Origin: Lewinellaceae bacterium | GTDB lineage: Bacteria; Bacteroidota; Bacteroidia; Chitinophagales; Saprospiraceae | Direction of reading: 5' to 3' | DNA: 64,000 nt | Assembly (NCBI GenBank): GCA_016713985.1 | Contig: JADJOD010000008.1 | Span: forward strand, 1-64,000 | In this document: in pieces, positions 1-8,446 of the stretch | How the letters are laid out: the number at the start of each line of letters is the position of its first letter | How positions within the stretch are numbered: the stretch's first letter is position 1 | The notes under the pieces: generated by a model | Database searches by the model: none | The model's input: the letters and a program-made list of their open reading frames with translations, nothing else | Told to the model about the DNA's origin: nothing | Program-made: the position numbers and the translations under genes

Positions 1-2
1 AG

Positions 3-1053
3 ATGAAAACGATCAAAGGCCCCGCCATTTTTCTGGCGCAGTTTATGGGAGATAAAGCCCCGTTCAATTCCCTCGAAAGCATTTGCAAATGGGCCGCTTC
101 GCTCGGCTACGTGGGGGTGCAGATACCGACCTGGGACGACCGCCTGATCGACCTCGACAAAGCCGCTGAAAGTAAAACGTACTGCGACGACCTCAAGGGG
201 CGTATCGAAGCCTGCGGCGTGCAGATCACCGAATTGAGTACCCACCTGCAAGGCCAATTGGTGGCCGTTCACCCGGCTTACGACCTCATGTTCGACGCCT
301 TCGCGCCCGCCAAACTGCACGGCAACCCCAAAGCGCGCACCGAATGGGCCATCCGGACCCTGAAAAACGCCGCCAAAGCCAGCCGTAACCTCGGCCTGGA
401 CGCACACGTCACCTTCTCGGGTGCACTCATCTGGCACACCGTTTATCCCTGGCCGCAGCGCCCGGCCGGACTCGTGGAAGCCGGTTTTAAGGAACTGGCC
501 ACACGCTGGTTGCCTATTCTCAACGCTTTCGACGAAGCGGGAGTTGATCTTTGTTATGAAATTCACCCCGGCGAAGACCTGCACGACGGCGCCACTTTCG
601 AACGTTTCCTGGCCGCCACCGGAAATCACCCGCGCTGCAATATCCTCTACGATCCATCTCATTTTGTTTTGCAACAACTTGATTATCTGCAATATATCGA
701 CTTTTACCACGAGCGGATCAAAATGTTCCACGTCAAAGATGCCGAGTTTAACCCGACCGGAAAAAGTGGTGTCTACGGCGGTTATCAAGGCTGGATCGAC
801 CGGCCCGGACGTTTCCGTTCGCTTGGCGACGGGCAAGTGGATTTGCCTCCATTTTCTCAAACTTGCTCAATATAACTACGAAGGCTGGGCTGTGCTGGAA
901 TGGGAGTGCTGCATCAAAGACGCCGAACAGGGCGCCAGCGAGGGGGCGCCGTTTATCGCCGACCATATCATAAAAGTCACCGAACGGGCCTTCGACGATT
1001 TTGCCGGCGCCGACATCGACGAAGACCTGCTGCGCAAAATCATCGGTTTATAA
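3..1053 (+). CDS. Sugar phosphate isomerase/epimerase (AP endonuclease 2 / TIM-barrel family), frameshifted
   Basis: The frame opening at the ATG at 3 encodes an xylose-isomerase-like TIM barrel of the sugar phosphate isomerase/epimerase family. It shows typical family segments such as CYEIHPGED (metal-ligand Glu), YDPSHF and KMFHVKDAEF. At about 840-862 the frame is lost; the family C-terminus (KLAQYNYEGWAVLEWE, then a helical tail) continues one frame over until the stop at 1051-1053. Adding one T to the T run at 842-844 and one A to the A run at 859-861 restores a single protein of about 350 residues, the usual family length. I therefore treat it as one gene with two run-length errors. Substrate cannot be told; neighbours in the family act on inositols or keto-sugars. 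The start lies at the window edge, so upstream context is unseen. Confidence 0.85.
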
Positions 1054-1126
1054 AACGCTGACGCGAGGCTTCGCCTCGTGGAGCAACGCCCAAATCTCAA
1101 CTGCGCTGACGCGAGGCTTCGCCCTT

Positions 1127-1338
1127 ATCCTGTCCCATAAAAATGCCGAAATCCGTAATGTTTTTTGAGTATTCAAAAAATCATATAGGTAAAGCAATAG
1201 AAAACAAACAATACTCAAATTTTCCACCCTAATTCTGATTGGCCGAGGCAATTGAGATTAATTTCATTCCAATCCGCAATATTTTGATAATCAATAATTT
1301 AAAGTAAAAAATTGCGCTCGGATTTTATGGGACAGGAT
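1127..1338. mobile_element. MITE-like element with 16-bp terminal inverted repeats
   Basis: ATCCTGTCCCATAAAA at 1127-1142 is repeated as its exact reverse complement at 1323-1338. The ~180 bp between them is strikingly AT-rich compared with the GC-rich flanks, and carries no credible ORF. Matched termini, foreign base composition and small size fit a miniature inverted-repeat transposable element or a solo remnant of an insertion sequence. I see no clean target duplication. The flanking DNA on the left repeats a 19-bp motif (1058-1077 and 1104-1123), and related sequence (CCTCGTGGAGCAAC) returns at 2600, just past the tandem array. Confidence 0.55.
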
Positions 1339-1343
1339 TAGGG

Positions 1344-2612
1344 GCTAAGCAGCGCGCCAGCGACAACTGTACGGCGGACTTCCAAGTCCGCCGATACGCC
1401 GCGCGCGACGGATTTGGAAATCCGTCATACAAGAGCGGTATTTACACGGCGGCGTGAGCGCCAAGCCGCGCGCCAGCGACAACTGTACGGCGGACTTCCA
1501 AGTCCGCCGATACGCCGCGCGCGACGGATTTGGAAATCCGTCATACAAGAGCGGTCGTTACACGCGAGGATAAGCGCCAAGGCGCGGCAGCGCCAACTGT
1601 ACGGCGGACTTCCGAGACCGCCGATACGCCACGCGCGACGGATTGGAAATCCGTCGTCGGGCAAGAGCGGTCGTTACACGCGAGGATAAGCGCCAAGCCG
1701 CGCGCCAGCGACAACTGTACGGCGGACTTCCAAGTCCGCCGACAAGCCGCGCGACGGATTTGGAAACCGTCAAGCATGGTCGTTACACGCAGGATAAGCC
1801 AAGCCGCGCGCCAGCGACAACTGTACGGCGGACTTCCAAGTCCGCCGATACGCCGCGCGCGACGGATTTGGAAATCCGTCATACAAGAGCGGTCGTTACA
1901 CGCGAGGATAAGCGCCAAGCCGCGCGCCAGCGACAAAACTGTACGGCGGACTTCCAAGTCCGCCGATACGCCGCGCGCGACGGATTTGGAAATCCGTCGT
2001 ACAAGAGCGGTCGTTACACGCGAGGATAAGCGCCAAGCAGCGCGCCAGCGACAACTGTACGGCGGACTTCCAAGTCCGCCGATACGCCGCGCGCGACGGA
2101 TTTGGAAATCCGTCGTACAAGAGCGGTCGTTACACGCGAGGATAAGCGCCAAGCCGCGCGCCAGCGACAAAACTGTACGGCGGACTTCCAAGTCCGCCGA
2201 TACGCCGCGCGCGACGGATTTGGAAATCCGTCGTACAAGAGCGGTCGTTACACGCGAGGATAAGCGCCAAGCCGCGCGCCAGCGATAAACTGTACGGCGG
2301 ACTTCCAGGTCCGCCCGCTACCGCGCGCGACGGATTTGGAAATCCGTCGTACAAGAGCGGTCGTTACGCGAGGATAAGCGCCAAGCCGCGCGCCAGCGAC
2401 AACTGTACGGCGGACTTCCAAGTCCGCCGATATGCGCGCGACGGATTTGAAATCAAGTCAGACAAGAGCGGTCGTTACACGCGAGGATAAGCGCCGCCGC
2501 GCGCCAGCGCGCCGACGGATTTCCAAGTCCGCCGATACGACGCGCGCGACGGGTTTGGAAATCCGTCGTACAAGAGCGGTCGTTACACGCGAAGTGAAGC
2601 CTCGTGGAGCAA
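1344..2612. repeat. Tandem array of about 11 hairpin-bearing ~115-bp units
   Basis: A unit of 106-119 bp is repeated about eleven times. Each unit holds two different near-palindromes: GGCGGACTT-CC-AAGTCCGCC and GACGGATTT-GG-AAATCCGTC, separated by a GATACGCCGCGC linker and followed by CAAGAGCGGTCGTTACACGCG-type sequence. Second-hairpin starts lie near 1409, 1523, 1638, 1755, 1861, 1979, 2096, 2215, 2330, 2439 and 2549. Units near 1755, 2439 and 2510 are degenerate, and the last is a fusion of both hairpins. Open frames run through it on both strands only because the unit lacks stops; the predicted peptides are repetitive and Arg-rich, and I do not call them genes. There are no unique spacers, so it is not CRISPR. 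Confidence 0.9.
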
Positions 2613-2785
2613 CGGCCAAAGAACATGCTAAATCCTTATTATCACCCCTGGCAACCAACCGAACGCAACCTGCATCACAGGATGTAATATGATAAAAAGA
2701 TCCGGCGACCCCACGTTGCTTTCCTTTCCTTCCTGCCTGCCGTAAAATCGGGCAGGAAGGGAAAAAGTACCATGTCCGGCTCTTT

Positions 2786-4636
2786 TTGCGCATAGCCCTT
2801 TTCCTGTTTTTGCCGGGCGCCCTTCCCGCCCAAAACACGATCCAGCTTCATATTTCCCCTTCCGAAAAGGAGGCGTTTTTCCAAAACATCATTAATTTTC
2901 GACTAAAACCAATTGAAAATCAAAGTGATACGATTGAGTTTCGATTACCTGATTCCGCTTCGGTTTTTCCGCTTTGCCGCGATTTGCTCCGGCATTTCCG
3001 TGAAAAATCATACCTCGCCGTATCCATCGATCACTTCAACGACCCATCGGCCGGGAACCGGGAACCGGCAACCGGGAACCGGCAACCGATAACCGGCACA
3101 CTGCACCTTGGCCCGGCCATGCACTGGCTGCACCTTCACCCGGCTGCCCGGCAGAATGACCGTTGGCTGGAAGCCGCGGGTTTTCGGGAAAAACTTTTTA
3201 GCGGCAAACCGCTGCGTTACGATGTATTACTGGCGTTGGAACAACGTATCCTTGAACAGGCGGAAAACAACGGTTATCCCTTTGCCCGGATCGGCTTAGA
3301 TAGTATTGTTGTACAGGAAAACGGCGGTGTGGATGCCCGGCTGTTGGTGGAACAAAACCGGTTTATTGTGTTTAAACAGTTGAAAATCAACGGCGATGTA
3401 AAATTGCCGCCGGCGTTTTTAAACAATTACCTGGGAATAAAACCCGGCAGTCCGTACAGCCGCGCACAGGTGCTGCGTTTGCGTCAGCAACTCAACACCC
3501 TGTTGTTTCTGGAGAGTACCGCCAATCCCACGGTGACTTTTTCGGACAAAGAAGCGACGGTAAATCTGTATTTGCAGAAAAAGCGGGCGAGCCGTTTCGA
3601 TTTTATCATCGGGTTGCTGCCCCGCCCGGATGCCACGGACGGGAAGTTGCTGCTTACGGGTTCCCTGAGTGCGGCGTTTCAGAATGCGTTGAACCTGGGT
3701 GATCGGTTTGCCGTCGAGTTCGAACGACTGAAACCCGAAACCCAGAAATTAGATGTGCAGGCCGGAGTGCCTTATGTGCTGGGCACTTCCTTTGGCGTGG
3801 AGGGACGGCTTAATATTTTTCGCCGAGACAGCACCTGGGTGGATGCGCAAGCGGATATCGGGGTGCAATACCTGTTTACCGGCGGCGATTATGTCAAATT
3901 TCTGTGGGAGAATAAAAGTTCGTCGCTGCAAAAAGTAGATACCCTGACGATTCTGCAATCGCGGCAGTTGCCCGCCAACCTCGACCTCCGGCAAAACGGA
4001 TTTGGGCTGGAAGTAGCGCGCAACCGGCTGGATTATCGCTTCAATCCACGCCGCGGCTGGTCGGTGCTGCTGAAAACCGTTGCCGGTTTTAACACCGTTT
4101 TGCGCAATAATCAGATCGAAAACCTGCGCGACCCCGGCGACCCGGAATTTATATATGCCAGTCTCTACGATTCGGTGGCCGGGCGGCAGGCTCGTTTTCG
4201 CCTCGAAACCTCGGCACAGGTTTATTTCCCTTTTTTCCAGCGGAGCACCCTGAAATTAGCCGTTCGTGCCGGCGGTGTTTTTTCCGAAAAACCGGTTTTT
4301 AACAATGAGCAATACCGCCTTGGCGGAAACAAACTGCTGCGCGGATTTGACGAAGAAAGCCTGTTTGCCACCCGTTTTGTGGTGGCGACGGCCGAATGGC
4401 GGCTCCTGCTCGGCCAAAATTCATTCCTCGCCGCCTTTACCGATTACGGCTACATAGAAAACGTGACCAACCGCACCCGTTTGTTTCTCCGGCCTTTGGG
4501 TGTGGGCGCCGGATTGAATTTTGAAACCCAGGCGGGGATTTTCGGCATCAGCCTGGCTGCCGGGCGGCGCGACGCCGGGCAATCCCTCGATTTCCGGGCT
4601 TTAAAGTTCCACCTCGGGTATGTGAGTTTGTTTTAA
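2786..4636 (+). CDS. BamA/TamA-like outer-membrane barrel protein (Omp85 family)
   Basis: A 616-residue protein with a signal peptide (MRIALFLFLPGALPAQ) followed by POTRA-like segments to about residue 270 and a C-terminal beta barrel. The barrel carries the Omp85 surface-antigen signature LLRGFDEESLFA (RGF motif) near residue 525, and it ends in an aromatic residue (…LGYVSLF), as expected for a BAM substrate. The predicted role is insertion or translocation of proteins at the outer membrane. It is shorter than BamA and has only about two clear POTRAs, so it is more like TamA or an accessory Omp85. An odd stretch near residues 90-105 (NREPATGNRQP) is encoded by a short GGGAACCGG-type DNA repeat (3048-3095). 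It stands alone on the plus strand after the repeat array. Confidence 0.85.
   Translation: MRIALFLFLPGALPAQNTIQLHISPSEKEAFFQNIINFRLKPIENQSDTIEFRLPDSASVFPLCRDLLRHFREKSYLAVSIDHFNDPSAGNREPATGNRQPITGTLHLGPAMHWLHLHPAARQNDRWLEAAGFREKLFSGKPLRYDVLLALEQRILEQAENNGYPFARIGLDSIVVQENGGVDARLLVEQNRFIVFKQLKINGDVKLPPAFLNNYLGIKPGSPYSRAQVLRLRQQLNTLLFLESTANPTVTFSDKEATVNLYLQKKRASRFDFIIGLLPRPDATDGKLLLTGSLSAAFQNALNLGDRFAVEFERLKPETQKLDVQAGVPYVLGTSFGVEGRLNIFRRDSTWVDAQADIGVQYLFTGGDYVKFLWENKSSSLQKVDTLTILQSRQLPANLDLRQNGFGLEVARNRLDYRFNPRRGWSVLLKTVAGFNTVLRNNQIENLRDPGDPEFIYASLYDSVAGRQARFRLETSAQVYFPFFQRSTLKLAVRAGGVFSEKPVFNNEQYRLGGNKLLRGFDEESLFATRFVVATAEWRLLLGQNSFLAAFTDYGYIENVTNRTRLFLRPLGVGAGLNFETQAGIFGISLAAGRRDAGQSLDFRALKFHLGYVSLF
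3048..3095 (+). repeat. In-frame 9-12-bp satellite inside the BamA-like gene
   Basis: Alternating GGGAACCGG and GGCAACCGG blocks (about five) read in frame as a Gly/Asn/Arg/Gln/Pro-rich loop. The rest of the gene is not repetitive, so the tract looks like a satellite captured in a permissive loop. Confidence 0.7.
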
Positions 4637-4654
4637 CAGTACCGGATAACCGAG

Positions 4655-4768
4655 TGTCCCCTGCTACTGCTCCTGCTCCCTCCCTGCTCCTGCTCCCTGC
4701 TCCTGCTCCCTGCTCCTGCTCCCTGCTCCTGCCCCCTGCCCCTGCTCCCTGCTACTGCCCCTGCTCCG
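4655..4768. repeat. CTGCTCCTGCTC-type 12-bp satellite
   Basis: About nine imperfect copies of a pyrimidine-rich CTGCTCCTGCTCC unit fill the space between the convergent BamA-like and YceI genes. The repeat runs past the YceI stop, so the last residues of that protein (KPEQGQ) are encoded by the satellite. Confidence 0.75.
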
Positions 4769-5450
4769 GCTTCCTTTTTGCGCTCAATGTCAACGACAGC
4801 GGTACGATGTCTTCAATAATTTTGTCTTTGACCGTGCCGAGAATGCCCGACTGGAAATTGATGCCCCATTGTGTGCGGTTGATGACAAAATTGGCCGATT
4901 GTGCGCGGATTTCTTTATCGGAAATGGTCATTTTTACCGGGATATTGACGCGATTGGTTTTTCCTTTCAAGGTCAGTTCGCCGCTCACCACCCAGTTGAA
5001 CTCCGGCAGGTTGCTGGGCAACACTTCGTCGATTTTAAAGATGCCGGCCGGGTGTCTTTTTACATCAAAAAAATCGGAATCTTTGAGGTGTGATTCGAGG
5101 TCGGATTTTGCGCCGGGGTCTTTGAGGTTGTTGACGGATACGGAGGTCATATCGAGGTGGATGGTGCCGCTGATCGGTTGTCCGCGGCTGACGAGCAGGT
5201 CGCCGTTTTGTACTTTGATGGTACCTGTGTGGAGATTGCCGACAGACCTTTTGCCGAGCCAGTTAACCACCCCTTCTGTTACGGAGTAGGAAATACCTTC
5301 TCCCACCGGTGCGGGCGCCATACGGATCGTGTCCGGGCCGGCGGGCGCTGTAATTTTGGTGTCCGGGTTGGTTTTTGATTCGTCTTGGCACGAAATTAAG
5401 GATAAAATGCTCAGAAGTGCAGGGAAAAATTGATTTGGAATGCGCTGCAT
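4752..5450 (-). CDS. YceI-family lipocalin-like lipoprotein
   Basis: The start at 5450 gives 232 residues beginning MQRIPNQFF with a lipoprotein signal (lipobox LISC). The mature part has the YceI pattern: WLGKRSVGNLHTGTIKV, a 'SHLKDSDFFDVKRHPAGIFK' core, then GELTLKGKTNRVNIPVK. YceI proteins are periplasmic or surface lipocalin-like barrels that bind isoprenoid or amphiphilic ligands; here the lipobox suggests membrane anchoring. A longer frame reaching 5585 exists but lacks a signal sequence, so the internal Met is preferred. A -7-like octamer (TACTTTTG on the minus strand) sits at 5499-5506. Confidence 0.85.
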   Translation of the reverse strand: MQRIPNQFFPALLSILSLISCQDESKTNPDTKITAPAGPDTIRMAPAPVGEGISYSVTEGVVNWLGKRSVGNLHTGTIKVQNGDLLVSRGQPISGTIHLDMTSVSVNNLKDPGAKSDLESHLKDSDFFDVKRHPAGIFKIDEVLPSNLPEFNWVVSGELTLKGKTNRVNIPVKMTISDKEIRAQSANFVINRTQWGINFQSGILGTVKDKIIEDIVPLSLTLSAKRKPEQGQ

Positions 5451-5498
5451 GGTATGTTGTGACGTTTCTTTTAAAGGACAGTTGCGGAATAAATCGGG

Positions 5499-5506
5499 CA
5501 AAAGTA
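5499..5506 (-). promoter_or_regulatory. Bacteroidota -7 promoter octamer for yceI
   Basis: TACTTTTG on the minus strand, matching TAnnTTTG, lies about 50 bp before the preferred YceI start and inside the rejected N-terminal extension, supporting the internal start. Confidence 0.45.
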
Positions 5507-5605
5507 CGGGTTGTTCGGTTGGAGGGGAAATTCGGCAAATATTTTCACAAGGTGGCAGCATTTTCCCAATTCCTGCGTTTTTCATTCGGTTTTTAATTCT
5601 GGCTT

Positions 5606-6409
5606 ATGATGGGACCTTCACATTGGCGTTATTTGATTTTTCTGCTCTTTGTTACGGCAATCCTGCCGGCCTGTCGTGTCGACCCCGACGATGATCCCGT
5701 TATCATTGTCACAACGCCGCCGGAGTTTTCAGTCGATTTGTACGAACGGCGCGACCCCGTGGACGGGACCCCGCTTTTTGGTTTGTGGGTCGAAAGTATG
5801 GTTGATTATGATTGTGCCGGATACGGGATCGACGCGACGGTAGCGGTTGAAAACAACCGGATCAGGGTGACCTTGCTGGGTGTATTGCCGCCTTCGCCCT
5901 GTACCGGAGATGCCGCCCCGGCAAAACAGTTTTTACCCATCGGCAAGCTTCCGGACGGTGTTTATGAATTTTCCCTGTCCCTGCGCGATGCCATTTTGAA
6001 TGAAGGCACGCTGACCATCGCCAACGGGCGTTACATACTTGTTTTGCCCGATCAGTTGGGTATTGATTTTCAAAACCTTGTGTTGGAACATCTGCCGGAT
6101 GGAGTCATATGGGGTTATGCCGGCGTACCTGACGAACTTTCGGAGCCGGTCGCCGACGAGTTCATTTTCGACCTGAAAACGATAACTGGCGAACCCGGCC
6201 TTGCTCCCGGTTTTTACAGTTATTTTACCGTTTCCGGCACGGGGAACGCCACTTTTCACAAAAGTATCGCGCCTGCGGGGGTATCGGAACAATTCCTGCG
6301 CCGGCTGACGACCCCTCCCGATGCTCTGGAGTCGCTCCTGCAGGGTTATCGCAGTGCGACGCAGCAGCCCTTGCAGATCAGGTGCTGGACAACAGCCGGC
6401 GAATTGTAA
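5606..6409 (+). CDS. Unknown lipoprotein
   Basis: A 267-residue protein with a hydrophobic N-terminus ending in the lipobox ILPAC, followed at once by an acidic stretch (RVDPDDDP) typical of surface-exported Bacteroidota lipoproteins. I recognise no domain in the rest, which is predicted mostly beta (many short hydrophobic strands, few Lys). It is divergent from yceI and convergent with the pseudouridine synthase. A start at the second Met would remove one residue only. Its function is unknown. Confidence 0.7.
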   Translation: MMGPSHWRYLIFLLFVTAILPACRVDPDDDPVIIVTTPPEFSVDLYERRDPVDGTPLFGLWVESMVDYDCAGYGIDATVAVENNRIRVTLLGVLPPSPCTGDAAPAKQFLPIGKLPDGVYEFSLSLRDAILNEGTLTIANGRYILVLPDQLGIDFQNLVLEHLPDGVIWGYAGVPDELSEPVADEFIFDLKTITGEPGLAPGFYSYFTVSGTGNATFHKSIAPAGVSEQFLRRLTTPPDALESLLQGYRSATQQPLQIRCWTTAGEL

Positions 6410-6453
6410 CGCCGGCCTCCGGTTGGCTTGCAAATTTTATTTTTACGTTTCGA

Positions 6454-7167
6454 TTATTGGCAAAATGCCTTCAATCCCGTCAATTCCAGCGCCCGCATAA
6501 ACTCTGTTTCCACTGCCGCCGTAATACGCATTTCCACGCCGGTCCGCGGGTGCTGGAAAACCAGTTCGGATGCGTGCAACAACATGCGCCGCATTTGAAA
6601 GACTTCCCTGAAATAGGTGTTCTGCTTCACATCCCCGTGTTTTTTATCCCCGATGATCGGGTGGTTGATGTGTGCAAAGTGTTTGCGAATCTGGTGCCGC
6701 CGGCCGGTTTCCGGCATGGCTGCTACCAGGGAAAAACGCGCCGTGGGGTAGCGCAACCCGATCGGAGCGTCTATTTCCGATTGGCCGAGGCAGGTATAAT
6801 GGGTAATGGCTTCCAGCATCCCTTTCCCGCTGTCGGGGTCGGCCAGGGCGTAGTCTATTTTTCCTTTTTCGTCGATCCAGCCGCGTACTATGGCGATATA
6901 TTTCTTGGTCACCGTCTTATCCATGAATTGTTCGCCCAATTTTCCGGCGGCTTCCGCCGTTTTTCCAAAGACCAGCGCGCCGGAGGTGCCCCGGTCGAGG
7001 CGGTGTACGGGATAAACACGTTGACCCAACTGGTCGCGCAGCAACTGCACCACAAAAACCGTGTCTTCGCTGATACGCGTCCGGTGCATGAGGATACCCC
7101 AGGGTTTGTCGATGGCGACGTATTCGTCGTCTTCGTAAAGAATGGAAAAAGGCGCCGGTGCGGACAT
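6454..7167 (-). CDS. truC: RluA-family tRNA/rRNA pseudouridine synthase, TruC-like
   Basis: The start at 7167 (MSAPAPFSILYEDD) gives 237 residues. The RluA catalytic motif HRLDRGTSG lies at about residues 55-63 with the catalytic Asp at 58; GRRHQIRKHFAH and the MLLHA motif follow. There is no S4 domain. The size, lack of S4 and the ITHYTCLGQ segment fit TruC, which makes pseudouridine 65 in tRNA, rather than RluD. An in-frame extension to 7224 is less likely, since the TAnnTTTG-like octamer on the minus strand (7172-7179) would fall inside it. The gene is alone, facing away from the PA14-OmpA gene. Confidence 0.85.
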   Translation of the reverse strand: MSAPAPFSILYEDDEYVAIDKPWGILMHRTRISEDTVFVVQLLRDQLGQRVYPVHRLDRGTSGALVFGKTAEAAGKLGEQFMDKTVTKKYIAIVRGWIDEKGKIDYALADPDSGKGMLEAITHYTCLGQSEIDAPIGLRYPTARFSLVAAMPETGRRHQIRKHFAHINHPIIGDKKHGDVKQNTYFREVFQMRRMLLHASELVFQHPRTGVEMRITAAVETEFMRALELTGLKAFCQ

Positions 7168-7260
7168 GCGACGAAGGTAGGTCTTGTTGAGATTACCGTA
7201 GTTAAAATAGCGCCGCCGGTGCATCGTCTTCCGGAAAACGGATGTCTAATACAAGGCATT

Positions 7261-7346
7261 AGTAAGCGGACAAAATTAATGACACTAATTTTCTTCCGAA
7301 CATTCTGATAATGAATCATCTGGGCGGAAAAGATTTCTGCCCTACT
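7261..7346 (+). repeat. Dispersed ~87-bp hairpin repeat, copy A
   Basis: This copy matches 35761-35850 in the same orientation and 24745-24831 in reverse. Shared blocks include ACTAATTTTCTTCCGAACAT, TCTGATAATGAATCATCTGG, and a terminal hairpin GGGCGGAAA/TTTCTGCCC at 7322-7342. It lies between two divergent genes. Confidence 0.75.
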
Positions 7347-7388
7347 ATACCACCTGACATCGTAACAACGCTACTCATATTGAGCACC

Positions 7389-8441
7389 ATGCGAAAATTT
7401 CTTTTTATAGTTCTCGTGTTAGGAACGACCCAACTGCCGGCTCAGCAGGGCTTGCAGGCCGAGTATTACAACGGAACAAATTTTCAAACCAAAATTACGA
7501 GCCGGGTCGACCGGGCGATCGATTTCGACTGGCCTTTGAACGTCAGCCCTGCCGCCGGTGTTGATCCTTCTTTTTTTTCTGCCCGGTGGACGGGCAAACT
7601 CTTGCCGCCGAAATCGGGCAAATACACGTTTTCCGCCAAAGTAGACGACGGTATCCGCGTCTGGGTGGGGGGTAAAAAGGTGATTGATGCCTGGGATTTG
7701 CACGATTCCGAAAATTTCACGGGTTCCATTGAACTGGTGGCGAATCAGCAGTACGACCTGAAAGTGGAATATTTCAACGACATTTTTGAAGGTGAGATTC
7801 ACCTGCTGTGGGTGATGCCGGGAGAAGGGAATGCCATTATCGACCTGTTCAGGTCTTCGGCAAAACCCGTGGAGGCAAAGTATTTTATCCAGCCTGCCCG
7901 GGCCCAGCCCGTTGATCCGAAACCTGTTGCCAAACCGCCGGCCAAAGCCCAACCGAAACCGAAAAAGAATACGGTAAAACCGGAACCCGCCAAACAAAAA
8001 CCGGAAACAAGCACCCGACCGGAAGTACAAAAACCCGCTCCGAAACCCGCCGCCACGCCGCCGGCGCTGCCCCCGGCCGAAGTGGCGAAAAAGCAGCGGG
8101 ACCTGGAGTTAAAATCCATCTATTTTGTTCAGAGTAAAGACCTTATCGTAGCAGCCTCCCAGAAAACCCTCGACGATTGGGTGACCTTTCTGCAGCAACA
8201 AAAGCCGGATGCGGTCATTGTTGTCAAAGGTCATACGGACGAACTCGGGGATGCAACAAAAAATCAGGAGTTGTCGGAAAAACGCGCCCTGCTGGTGGCC
8301 AATTACCTGGTGGAACATGGTCTCGACAAAAGTCGTATCGAAACCAAAGGTTATGGCAGCAGTCAGCCGGTTTTTGTGAACCCCGCGACGGAGAAAGACC
8401 GGGCGATGAACCGGAGGGTGGAGATCAGGGTGAAGAAGTGA
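7389..8441 (+). CDS. PA14 domain – OmpA-like peptidoglycan-binding protein
   Basis: A 350-residue protein starting MRKFLFIVLVLG with a signal peptide. Residues ~22-150 form a PA14 domain (GLQAEYYNGTNF, WTGKLLPPKSGKYTFSAKVD, DGIRVWVGGKKVIDAW), a beta-sandwich often binding glycans. A Pro/Lys/Ala-rich linker (~175-250) leads to an OmpA-C domain with VKGHTDELG and NRRVEIRVKK, which binds peptidoglycan non-covalently. The likely role is a periplasmic or envelope-anchoring protein that links a glycan ligand to the wall. The frame extends upstream to 7311 through the dispersed repeat, but the signal peptide starts at 7389. Confidence 0.87.
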   Translation: MRKFLFIVLVLGTTQLPAQQGLQAEYYNGTNFQTKITSRVDRAIDFDWPLNVSPAAGVDPSFFSARWTGKLLPPKSGKYTFSAKVDDGIRVWVGGKKVIDAWDLHDSENFTGSIELVANQQYDLKVEYFNDIFEGEIHLLWVMPGEGNAIIDLFRSSAKPVEAKYFIQPARAQPVDPKPVAKPPAKAQPKPKKNTVKPEPAKQKPETSTRPEVQKPAPKPAATPPALPPAEVAKKQRDLELKSIYFVQSKDLIVAASQKTLDDWVTFLQQQKPDAVIVVKGHTDELGDATKNQELSEKRALLVANYLVEHGLDKSRIETKGYGSSQPVFVNPATEKDRAMNRRVEIRVKK

Positions 8442-8446
8442 GGTTT

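Noticed and set aside
1344..2612. CRISPR array
   Set aside because: No unique spacers of constant length and no cas genes; units differ by decay, not by spacer content.
1345..2840. Multiple long open frames on both strands through the tandem array
   Set aside because: They arise because the repeat unit lacks stops; peptides are repetitive, Arg-rich and disagree between units.
7168..7224. Longer start for the pseudouridine synthase
   Set aside because: Adds residues not seen in the family and would contain the promoter-like octamer.
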